Shown: positions 56,017-64,000 of the stretch, piece after piece
How the letters are laid out: the number at the start of each line of letters is the position of its first letter
Numbering within the stretch: position 1 is the first letter of the stretch
Assembly: GCA_036245525.1 (NCBI GenBank)
Contig: BTPG01000005.1
Coordinates: forward strand, 206,134,542-206,198,541
DNA: 64,000 nt
Source of the DNA: Semisulcospira habei
Lineage: Eukaryota; Mollusca; Gastropoda; Semisulcospiridae
Direction: 5' to 3'
Notes under the pieces: generated by a model
Told to the model about the DNA's origin: nothing
The model's database searches: none
What the model saw: the letters and a program-made list of their open reading frames with translations, nothing else
Made by a program: the position numbers and the translations under genes

Positions 56017-56647
56017 ACTGAATGGGTCAGCTTCAGTCTTCCACTGACGGCAAGCACTCATTCTGCTTTTTGTCGGGCCGGTTCCCTTTGACAGCACTTT
56101 TTGTAGTTTTGCGGGGAGAAACAAAAATCATATCTGTAATTTCAGCCTTTACCAGATTCAGTTATGGCGATGATTCAGTCCTATTTAAATGCCGCATGTC
56201 GGCCGCATCAAATTAATGGGAGTCGACTTCTAATCCGTCCGTGAACCGTGTCAGATTGTGATCTGTTAATCCTCTCCGATTACAATACAACAGCACAGTA
56301 AACTTGAAACCGTTTAGTATTTCGTAAATAAATGTGTCGCAGAAATGGTATAAATCATCCATGCAACTGTGGACTGTTCAGCGACCACTGTCCACAATAC
56401 CGCCGCCGCAGGACATGGGTCCCGGCTTCAGTCTTTTATCATTTTACAGGCGTGGGGTGACAAACTGACCAGCCGTTCGGTTTTCACGATGTGTATGAAT
56501 AGCACAGGGGTTTTTTGGGTGTGTTTTTTTTTTTACTATTTTATCGTTTGTGACTTGACAGCAAAAACGGGTTTTGTAGCCAAGGTACTTTCACTGCTGA
56601 AAAGTGAAAGTACATTGTTGATTGTTCGTTGTGAACACTGATAAGAG
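56017..56647. other. Intergenic, nothing firm
   Basis: A 13-bp-arm hairpin GTACTTTCACT...AGTGAAAGTAC at 56586-56614. No supported gene. Confidence 0.4.
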
Positions 56648-56863
56648 ATTTGCCCCTTCACTGTCGAGAAAAATTAAACGCACTCAACTGCAAGAGGCAT
56701 AGATCCTCATGGGCCCCCGCAGTCGCGGGGGCTCATGAGGATCTATGCCTCTTGCTGTCATTACTTTGTATCTATGTTCCTTGGACGGCTGGGGATCTTG
56801 GGCAATTGAAGTAACAAGGATGTCAGAAACTCAGTCTACGACCACCGGCGGTGAAAGGGTTCA
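56648..56863. mobile_element. Family A element, complete
   Basis: TTGCCCCTTCACTGTCGAG to ACCACCGGCGGTGAAAGGGTTCA. The hairpin (56690-56755) is perfect except one G/A pair. The right flank matches that of the copies at 28198 and 39019. Confidence 0.9.
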
Positions 56864-56889
56864 GATAACCTGAAATTTTGACGGTTGTT

Positions 56890-56892
56890 TGG

Positions 56893-56934
<42 letters not shown>

Positions 56935-57021
56935 TGGGGGGCTAGGGGGGGTTGTTGTTGTTTTTTTCTTCTTTTTTTTCTTGGTTTTTTTTTTTTTTTT
57001 TTTTTTTGGGGGGGGGGGGGG
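56890..57021. repeat. (GTT)n, poly-T and poly-G tract
   Basis: Low complexity on the T/G strand; ORFs are artefacts. Confidence 0.97.
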
Positions 57022-57496
57022 GCGGTTCTTTTGGGTGTTATTTTTATTTATTTTTATTGCGTAAAATTAACAAAGATTTCATTAAAATATGTACTCTGCG
57101 TCCCCTCGCAGTGAAATGGTTTAACACTGTGCGTTGCTGCACACCCCGAAAACCTACAGAGCTTGAAAAGTGGCGCATACCGGACATTATACTTCAGTCA
57201 CCACGAAAACGGGTTGTTAGACCCAGAATGACAGACGGTCTGACTCCGTCGGCGATATTTCTTGCCGATGATCACTCCTTTCAGTAAATTTATTAGCGTA
57301 TTTTGCATCGACGTAAGTTTTATGGGTTGTCCAGTCAGCCCGGCAACAGATTTACTCAGGCCGACAAGCAATCCGGGTGATTTACTTTTATAGCCATTGC
57401 CTGACCATCAGGCCCCCACTGACCCGCCCCATAAACTAACGTGGTCCGCAAACGTATAAAATTATTGTCTGTGTCCCACAGCCAAAACTTTCATCT
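57022..57496. other. Intergenic, nothing recognised
   Basis: No supported feature. Confidence 0.4.
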
Positions 57497-57561
57497 GCAA
57501 GAGGCATAGATTCTCATGAGCCCCTGCGATGCAGGGGCTCATGAGAATCTATGCCTCTTGC
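57497..57561. mobile_element. Family A hairpin, perfect
   Basis: 65 bp, arms fully complementary, ATTCTC/CCCCTGC subtype on both arms. Confidence 0.93.
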
Positions 57562-57899
57562 AGAAATCGGCCGCATTTTACACCTAGTATTATTTCCTCA
57601 GACGAAGGCTATTTTTGCCGTGTTTCTGTTTCACTGACGTTGCGGTCGTTATCCGCTCGGTTGATTTGAGGAAAGTAGCGTGTCGTTGTGTAACAGTCCT
57701 GTCGTCTGGACTGATAAATATCAAATTGAGCCGCGTTAACTATTTTGACTGTAAACAACTGTAAAGCGATCACCTCGTAACCTCCTCCGGGTTAAGAAAC
57801 TCGTGCGGCACAAATATTCTTTGAGCTTGGATGTAGTCAGACTCGTTGGTGCGGAAGGCAGCGGGCATTTAGTGGGCAGACTTGAAAAGACATGACTCG

Positions 57900-58348
57900 A
57901 GAGATAATAATAATAATAACAATAATAATAATAATAATAATAATAAGCGCATTAAATAGGCGCTTTATCCCAATTGAAAATCGGCTCAAAGCGCCGCCGC
58001 GAACTTAACCCAACAAGCACGCTCACGTGAATCACGCGCATTCACTCACACACTGTACATAAACACAGAACATTCACGTGGTGCTAAGGGCAAGCTCAAG
58101 CGAGCTACTGTAGTTTTTGGAAATTGAAAATCGTTTGTATTTGAAATTTGATTAAGTGGGCTGAAACTGATACCAAAGTGGAGGGGGAGGAAGAGCCGGA
58201 GTACCCGGAGAAAGAACCCCCGACGGTCCGCCCGAATTAACGGTGACACTTACTAGAGGAGAAAAATCCGACGCCGGAACCCGTAATCGAACCTCGCACC
58301 TTTAGCATTGGTGGCAGGCGCCTTAACCACTGCGCCACGGACCGCCCC
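57900..58348 (-). mobile_element. tRNA-derived SINE with (ATT)n tail
   Basis: On the minus strand the head GGGCGGTCCGTGGCGCAGTG resembles a tRNA 5' half with an A box (TGGCGCAGTGG), and GAGGTTCGATTACGG is a B box 40 bases on. A body of about 370 bp follows. The 3' end GCGCTTTGAGCCG...GGCGCCTATTTAATGCGCTT runs into ATT repeats at 57900-57945. RNA polymerase III would transcribe such an element from the internal boxes (family knowledge). Confidence 0.8.
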
Positions 58349-58719
58349 CAAATAATAAACCAGACCAGTATTGATACGATAGTCGAGACGAGACTTCCGA
58401 CGGGCATGATGGATCACGTATGGGCCTTTCCGACGAGCGCAGAGATCCCATCTTGGCCTGCGGAACTGAACTCGACTCGTTGCGGTATCAAGTATCAAGA
58501 AGAACGGTATCAAGAAAAACAATACATAGCTTCTTGGACAAATTTGGGTAGAAATTGTTTATATGGAAAATTGAGTAAAATCGTGTTGCCTTCATTAAAC
58601 GCATTGGCAGATGTACCGCATTCTGATTTGCGGTACAAGCCGCGACTCTTCTCGAATCTGTTAACGCGAACAAAACGATCCACTAAATGATTTTCAATGC
58701 CTGACCGGCTAACAAATTA

Positions 58720-58826
58720 GTAACTATTGGGCTGTCGGTAGCGGGTTTTTTTTTTTTTTTTTTTTGTCGCGGTGATTCCTGCCGGAATCATCGCGACAAA
58801 AACCGCTACCGACAGCCAAAGGGTTA
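58720..58826. mobile_element. Family C palindrome with T-tract in one arm
   Basis: GTAACTATTGGGCTGTCGG to CCGACAGCCAAAGGGTTAA; the left arm has a run of about 22 T, the right only AAAAA. Centre GGTGATTCCTGCCGGAATCATC. Confidence 0.85.
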
Positions 58827-58849
58827 ATAAAAACAGACACGCTTCGGAC

Positions 58850-58919
58850 TGAACTCATTTGAAACGTGAGGCATACGGCCTCTGCTTTGTCCGATCATTG
58901 TTCGTCTCGAATGTGTTAT
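58850..58919. mobile_element. Family D element, decayed
   Basis: CTCATTTGAAACGTGAGGC to TTCGTCTCGAATGTGTTAT; the central palindrome is largely lost. Confidence 0.6.
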
Positions 58920-59025
58920 CCGAATCCGACGGCGTGTGCGTTTCTTGATTTGTTCGGGCCGGTTTCTGATTTTATCGCTGGATGTACACCTGTACAGACC
59001 CAAAAGGCCGGTGCGCAAAGATCCA

Positions 59026-59095
59026 CGGGCCGACGTCGGCCGCAGTTGGCCCGCGCACAGCTGTGCGCGGGCCAACTGCGGCCGCCGTCGGCCCG
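59026..59095. repeat. Family G GC-rich palindrome
   Basis: CGGGCCGACGTCGGCCGCAG and complement around GGCCCGCGCACAGCTGTGCGCGGGCC. Very high GC. A relative lies at 63769. Confidence 0.9.
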
Positions 59096-59218
59096 AAACC
59101 CGTTTGCTTACCGAAAAATCAGCAAGTGGTCTTACCGTCTTGATTCGAGGCTCGTTTTGCAGTCAGTTCAATTGGTGTATTTGACAACCACAGATTTAGA
59201 TTAATTGCCAAGATAAAG

Positions 59219-59263
59219 GGTTGGGGGTTTTTTCGTTTTTGTTTTTTCTTTCTTTCTTTCTTT

Positions 59264-59297
<34 letters not shown>

Positions 59298-59330
59298 GTT
59301 GGGGGGGGGGCCGGGGGGGGGGGGGGGTGT
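59219..59330. repeat. Poly-T and poly-G tract
   Basis: Low complexity; lysine-rich ORF on the minus strand is an artefact. Confidence 0.97.
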
Positions 59331-59605
59331 AGGTGATACGCAAGTCGATTATTCATTTACTAGGGTTTTATTGTTGAAGTACCTGTGCCGGTCTTCATTT
59401 GGCTAATTTCAAGTCCATTTCACGAAGACTTCTATCGATTAATTTCCGAGATAGAGTGTTTTGGGGGAATATGATACTTTTGAAAAATAAAGGAGTCGAT
59501 TATTTTATTTAACCTGTTTTTATTGCGCAAAATGCATTGCTGTAAATACGTGTACGAGTCTTCATTTGGCTAAATTCATGTTCATTTCATTCATCCTTCT
59601 TTCGA

Positions 59606-59830
59606 TTAACCTCTTACCTGCCGGGCAGCCGCAAGAGACATAAATCCTCATGAGCCCCCGCAGTCGCGGGGGCTCATGAGGATTTACGTCTCTTGTAAGT
59701 CCTGTGTGCTTTATGTCTATGTTTGTCCCATTAACATCTGCGTTCTTGATGCGAATTCCGGTCAGCGTGCAGTCGTTTTAACTATGAGGCGCGATATTCG
59801 TGATGACTACTGAGCAGCGAAGGAGTTAAT
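59606..59830. mobile_element. Family A element, complete, TTAA both sides
   Basis: TTAACCTCTTACCTGCCGGG to GAGCAGCGAAGGAGTTAA. The hairpin (59631-59695) carries GAGACATAAATCC-type changes, with GACNTAAATCC mirrored in the right arm. It is the full-length relative of the hairpin-shortened copy at 26187. Confidence 0.9.
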
Positions 59831-60571
59831 TACCGTGGTTAAAAAGGCGTTAGACGTATGATATTTTCGAAGAAAAGTGAGTAGGTTATTCATTTAGTAG
59901 GTGTTTATTGTTGAAGTACATTTTATCAGTCTTCGTTTTGGCTAATTTCAATTCCATTTCGTGTATCCTTCTATCGACTAATTGCCGAGGTGAAGTCAGT
60001 AAGTTAGTGTAGGTTATTATGGGCCCACTACCGCCGTAACTGTTCAAAGATACACTTGTGTAACAGATGGTTACGAAACGCTACGCAAAGGTCTAGTTAT
60101 GGTTCATTTAGACACACGGACAATTCAGTTCAACACAGGTCGTCTTTATATCAAGTCACCTGACAATGACTCCACTCCGTTTTAGAAATACAACGCTTTC
60201 AGTACGAGAAAGAAAAAAGAAAAAAAAAAGATTGACACGCTAACGCTGTGCAGCATAAATAAGTGCGATTACGCGTGTGCTTTTGCTGCGTGTCCCAGCT
60301 GCTGTTAAAGTTCATTACGTGCGTCGACCAGGCATAATATACACAAATGGTGCTGAAATGTTTCTTCAGATTTACGCGTCATGGCAAAATTAATTTATTT
60401 AGTCCGTTTCATCGAGCAAAGCTATTACTTTAATTATGCTCACGTTTCAAGTTCATTCAAAATTTACAAAGTGTTTGTTTTACTATTCATGGGACGAGGG
60501 TGTTTAAGGGAAGGGGAATGGGTGAATGTAACATTTATTTCATTGATTCACGAGCTTACAATTACTGACTG
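59831..60571. other. Intergenic, nothing recognised
   Basis: Repeated words GGCTAATTTCA...CATTTCGTG...TCTATCGA occur here and at 59400 and 59570, suggesting three decayed direct repeats of about 140-400 bp spacing. Confidence 0.4.
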
Positions 60572-60920
60572 CTAACCCCTTCAGTGCCAGTGGACGCAGG
60601 TTGTGTTTTTGAGCATCTTGAAACAAAAGGATATGTGCTCCTTATAATACAATACACAGTCCTGCTAACCCCTTCAGTGCCAGTGGACACATGTTGTGTT
60701 TTTCAGCATCTTGAAACAAAAGGATATGTGCTCCTTATAATACTATACACAGTCCTAAATTCAACTTGAAAAAGCCCCAGCTCGAAGAAACATAGATACA
60801 AAATGGTTTCAGCAAGAGGCATAGATCCTCATGAGCCCCCGCGACTGCGGGGGCTCATGAGGACCTATGCCTCTTGCAGTCGGGTGGTTTGCAATGCTCC
60901 TCGGCTATGATACGGGTTAA
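60572..60920. mobile_element. Family A element with 93-bp left-end duplication
   Basis: CTAACCCCTTCAGTGCCAGTGG occurs at 60572 and again at 60665, each with 90 bp of the same flank. Then comes a near-perfect hairpin (60812-60877), ending TGATACGGGTTAA. Confidence 0.88.
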
Positions 60921-61640
60921 TATGATGTTGTGCAGTCGCTTTCCGGCAGAAAATTAGACACGTTTTAAACCGGCCGCAGAGTAGCAGTTAAACCAGCTAT
61001 GCATCTGTACTGCATAAAAGGGGGCATGTTATAATAATGTTCTATTAGTTCAAACCACTTCAGATGTCACAGTCCCAACCTGCGCGCAGTTGTTCACAGC
61101 AGTCCGTCATCCAAACCCAGGGATCCTAGAAGGCCTTCAGTAAAATGCAGATTAATCTGCATTATACTGACGAGCGAAAGAAATGCGACACTGTTCATTC
61201 AAATCATCGAAAACGCTGAAATTCTATGCTGACGAGCCATATAAATACGACATCATTCGAATCAACAAGGGAAACATTGAAAAGTATACACTGACGAGCA
61301 ATTCTGACATCTACATCGAGATCCTCCAGAGATTCTAGTGGACAGAAGCGGGCCAAAAGCAAATTCGGAGTCATGTCGCAATCGTGAGTTCGATGAGTCG
61401 AACGATGTTTCATTTTTCTTGCTTCCCAGTATATCTGTGTCCTAACACAGGCGCTCGAGGGCCGATCGCCGCCGTTTGATAGGGGCCGTCCCAAGCCCAC
61501 TGCTCTCTGTCCGTGGCGGTGTGTTCGGTCTGCCTGATTACGCGTGTTGTCGTCTTGACGCGTCTCATTAGTGCCTGACTCCCAGCCGGTAATCTGTCTC
61601 CGTCACATTCAATTATTCACCAGACCAACCAGGCGTACGC
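60921..61640. other. Intergenic with small palindrome
   Basis: TCAGTAAAATGCAGATTAATC and complement at 61135-61168 form a short palindrome. Nothing else recognised. Confidence 0.4.
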
Positions 61641-61845
61641 TTAGCCCGTTTAGCCCCGAGTCCCTACAGCAGGAGATGGATTGACCATGATAATTTAAGG
61701 GTAGTGCCAGATTAGCTTGGCGCCTGCAGGCGCCAAGCTAATCTGGCACTACCCTTGAATTATCGTGATCAATACATCTCCTACATAGGCGTTAGGCAAC
61801 ACCTCCAAACATTGAGAAATGGGACCTTGTGGCTGAAAGGGTTAA
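61641..61845. mobile_element. Family B' hairpin MITE
   Basis: TTAGCCCGTTTAGCCCCGAG to CTTGTGGCTGAAAGGGTTAA. Near-perfect stem with tip GGCGCCTGCAGGCGCC. Confidence 0.9.
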
Positions 61846-61895
61846 ACCGAAAAGGTGACCCTGAATTGAGAAGTGGATGAAGCCAGTTTTAGCAT

Positions 61896-61960
61896 GCAAG
61901 TAACATAGATTCTCATGAGCCCCGTGCGACTGCAGGGGCTCCTGAGAGTCTATGTCTCTA
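61896..61960. mobile_element. Family A hairpin, decayed
   Basis: GCAAGTAACATAGATTCTC faces GAGAGTCTATGTCTCTAG. Confidence 0.8.
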
Positions 61961-62073
61961 GACGAGCTGTTACCGGCCCCCCCCCCCCCCCCCCCCCCCC
62001 CGAGTCCATTCGATCTGCGTAACAAAGAGCCCTGCTTTTCATTTGCCTCCAGTGATTTCAAGCCATAATATCT

Positions 62074-62280
62074 TTGACACTGAAATGCCCGAGGTACGAA
62101 ATACCCACATTTTTGGTGTTATCTTCTGAGGACTGCAAGGAGACTGATCGACCATGATAGTTCAAGGGTGGTGGTAGAATAGCTTGGCGCCTATAGGCGC
62201 CAAGCTATTCTGCCGAAACCCTTGAACTGCCATGGTCGCGCCGTATCTTGCTGTGGCTTGTCGCGGGCAGAATGAGTTGA
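62074..62280. mobile_element. Family B hairpin MITE
   Basis: TTGACACTGAAATGCCCGAGG to GGGCAGAATGAGTTGA; the stem is mostly intact, with mismatches around GGTGGTAG/CTGCCGAAA. Confidence 0.82.
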
Positions 62281-62289
62281 GGGGACCTG

Positions 62290-62397
62290 GGGTCATTTGC
62301 ATGAGTGAGCTGAGTCCTGCACCAGCTCGCACCTGGCATAGCGGAGCACCTTGCTTTATGGCTGGCGCAGCACTAAGCTCACCCATGTCACTGACCT
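62290..62397. repeat. Family E palindrome, left arm damaged
   Basis: TTTGCATGAGTGAGCTGAGTC faces CACTAAGCTCACCCATG; the left arm lost about 15 bp (CACCTGGCATAGCGGAGC). Confidence 0.75.
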
Positions 62398-62927
62398 GCT
62401 CCAGATAATAAAGGGTTTAATAGTTCACAATACCCTCATTATAGATTTTCTTCGTATGCCATACAGCTAGACAAAAGGGCTAACTCGACTTGTGAAGTTT
62501 TGAATGTCGTGAAATAGGCTACTTTTCTGCACTTCTTCCCCTGTGGACGTACGAGAGTTCCGCCTACTCACTTGCACAAGAGGCAGAGGACAATGTCCAT
62601 TATAATTTTATGTTCCTTGTCAGTATATATATATATGGATTGTAAAATAAATAGTAGCAAAGTCTTATTTGAGGCAAGAAAAACTGTGATAGCCCGTTGT
62701 ATCGGCAAATCCGATGGAAGGCAGAAGGAAACCTTGAAACGCGCGCGCGTGGCCTTTTATTTTCCATGTCTTTTTTTTTTTTTTCAACTTTAAATTCGGT
62801 CGATAGAACAGATAGAGTCTGTAGACTTCGGCAGTGCAAACCGACACACAACAACAACAACAACAACACACGCCCCCCCCAAAAAAAAAAAAAACACCGG
62901 CCTTAAGGTCGCAATCGTGAGCTTTTG

Positions 62928-63312
62928 GAGTTATCCCCTGAAGAACATGCTACAGTTTAGGAGACAGATCAACCATGATAGTTCAAGGATGGTGCCAAGC
63001 TATTCTGGCACCATCCTTGAACTATCATGGTCAATCCATATCTTAATGTAGTGGACGCAGATTGTATTTTGGAAAGCGTAAATTCATCAACGTCCAGGAT
63101 CCCCAGCCGTGAAACGTTCATGGATGCAAAGTGGTTTCAGCAAGAGGCATAGATTCACATGAGCTCCCGCAACTGCGGGGGCTCATGAGGATCTATACCT
63201 CTTGCAGTTGGGTGGTTTCAGGTTTGATTTTTCTCGGACAATGATGGGGTTTACACGTGAGCCTGAAAAACGAAGTCACGAAAAGGAAGTCGGCGAAATG
63301 GGTGTATTTCTG
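62928..63312. mobile_element. Fused B-A composite, copy 2
   Basis: A B hairpin with the tip asymmetrically removed (62971-63032) is joined at CTTAATGTAG to TGGACGCAG of an A element with hairpin 63140-63205. The flanks and the downstream run to GGCGAAATGGGTGTATTTC match copy 1 at 27310. B arms share AAGGATGG/CCATCCTT. Confidence 0.85.
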
Positions 63313-63768
63313 TAGCGCCCCGGCCACCCCTCTTGCAAACCCGCCCATTCAGCTCAGGTAAAGAGGGGGCACTTTGCCTCGACTTGATCTCAGGCAGTGG
63401 GCCTCGCGCACTCGTTTAAAGGCACATTCGTCAACATTATTTATATGTACTTTAGAGAAGGGGAAAGTTGTGAGAGGGGGAGGGAGGGAGGCGGGGAGAG
63501 GGAGAGAGAGGGGGGGGGGGGGCTCACTGGTTAGAGTAAGGAAAGGTAGGTAAGTGTACGTGTGTGTACATTTGGGTGGGGTGGGGGTGTAGGGGGGAGG
63601 AGAGAGGGGCTCAGGGGGGGGCGGGTCGGGTGGAGGAGAGGGGGCTGGAGAGAGAGAAATCAGGGGGCTATAGTAACATTTCTGCGTAAGGGAGGGTGTG
63701 CGTGAAGTGTGTCAGCGGTGTGTGCGTGGGTGCGCTCCATTCATTCTCACGTTCCTGGGACAGTAACC
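63313..63768. other. G-rich low-complexity stretch
   Basis: GGGAGGGAGG and GTGGGGTGG runs at 63470-63660; no supported coding frame. Confidence 0.5.
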
Positions 63769-63862
63769 AAAAGGTCCTGGGGCTGACTTCGGCCCGCAAT
63801 TGGCCCGCGCACGTTCGTGCGCGGGCCAACTGCGGGCCATCGTCGGCCCGGGGACCTTTTGC
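63769..63862. repeat. Family G GC-rich palindrome, larger copy
   Basis: AAAAGGTCCTGGGGCTGAC to GTCGGCCCGGGGACCTTTTG around TTGGCCCGCGCACGTTCGTG. It is longer than the copy at 59026, with the same core. Confidence 0.9.
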
Positions 63863-64000
63863 ATAGGGCCGCGTCCGCCGTGGCTTTGCGGGGGTTCCGT
63901 TCGTGGTACGTACGTACGCTCGCTCCCCACTCGGTAATCACTGCATTTCACAGTTGTATTTTAACTGTGGGAATTTGCAGTTTTCCGCAACGTCGACGTG

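Noticed and set aside
58275..58348. Functional tRNA gene on the minus strand
   Set aside because: The tRNA-like head is continuous with a body and an ATT tail, so it is a SINE; acceptor-stem pairing is not evident.

Overview
The window reads as nuclear DNA of an animal, most likely a marine invertebrate and plausibly a mollusc (inference). It has spliced-gene signals, long dinucleotide and trinucleotide microsatellites, a BEL/Pao-type LTR retrotransposon, an RTE-like LINE, tRNA-derived SINEs and very many small DNA transposons. Almost nothing in it is conventional host coding sequence. The only host gene candidate I find credible is the 5' end of a secreted or membrane protein gene near 54-55.3 kb.

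Layout. 1-6.6 kb: a decayed BEL/Pao element on the minus strand (gag-protease, RT, RNase H, integrase running off the left edge). It is broken by a stop, two frameshifts and a 522-bp terminal-inverted-repeat insertion, and has a 56-bp tandem array upstream of gag. 7.4-15.5 kb: hairpin elements, microsatellites and two weak exon candidates. 15.4-20.1 kb: a stack of nested insertions. A TTAA-flanked hairpin element holds a second hairpin element and a nearly full-length LINE; the LINE holds a 1.1-kb DNA transposon with a Myb/SANT-like ORF, and that holds a SINE. 20-39 kb: dense hairpin elements, several joined end to end. 39.3-47.6 kb: a long inverted-repeat element whose right arm is split by a 5,558-bp transposon with about 160-bp terminal inverted repeats and a TCA target duplication. 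47.6-53.9 kb: palindromes, a duplicated element of unknown class and an array of half-hairpins. 54-55.3 kb: the gene 5' end. 55.3-64 kb: more hairpin elements and a tRNA-SINE.

The most striking content is a set of short non-autonomous elements built around near-perfect hairpins. I name the families A (stem starts GCAAGAGGCATAGATCCTC, about 30 copies), B (stem contains CCAGAATAGCTTGGCGCC, about 12), B' (CCAGATTAGCTTGGCGCC, about 8), C, D, E, F and G. Families A, B, B', C and D end at TTAA or a one-base variant, with short terminal inverted repeats such as CCCATTCAGCCC, which is the target-site logic of piggyBac-like transposons. No transposase for them is visible here. Within single copies the two hairpin arms share private substitutions, so the arms change together. 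Hairpins are also lost or shortened symmetrically about their axis. Neighbouring elements often share one TTAA, so they form head-to-tail stacks. All family names and groupings are mine, made by eye; no database search was possible.
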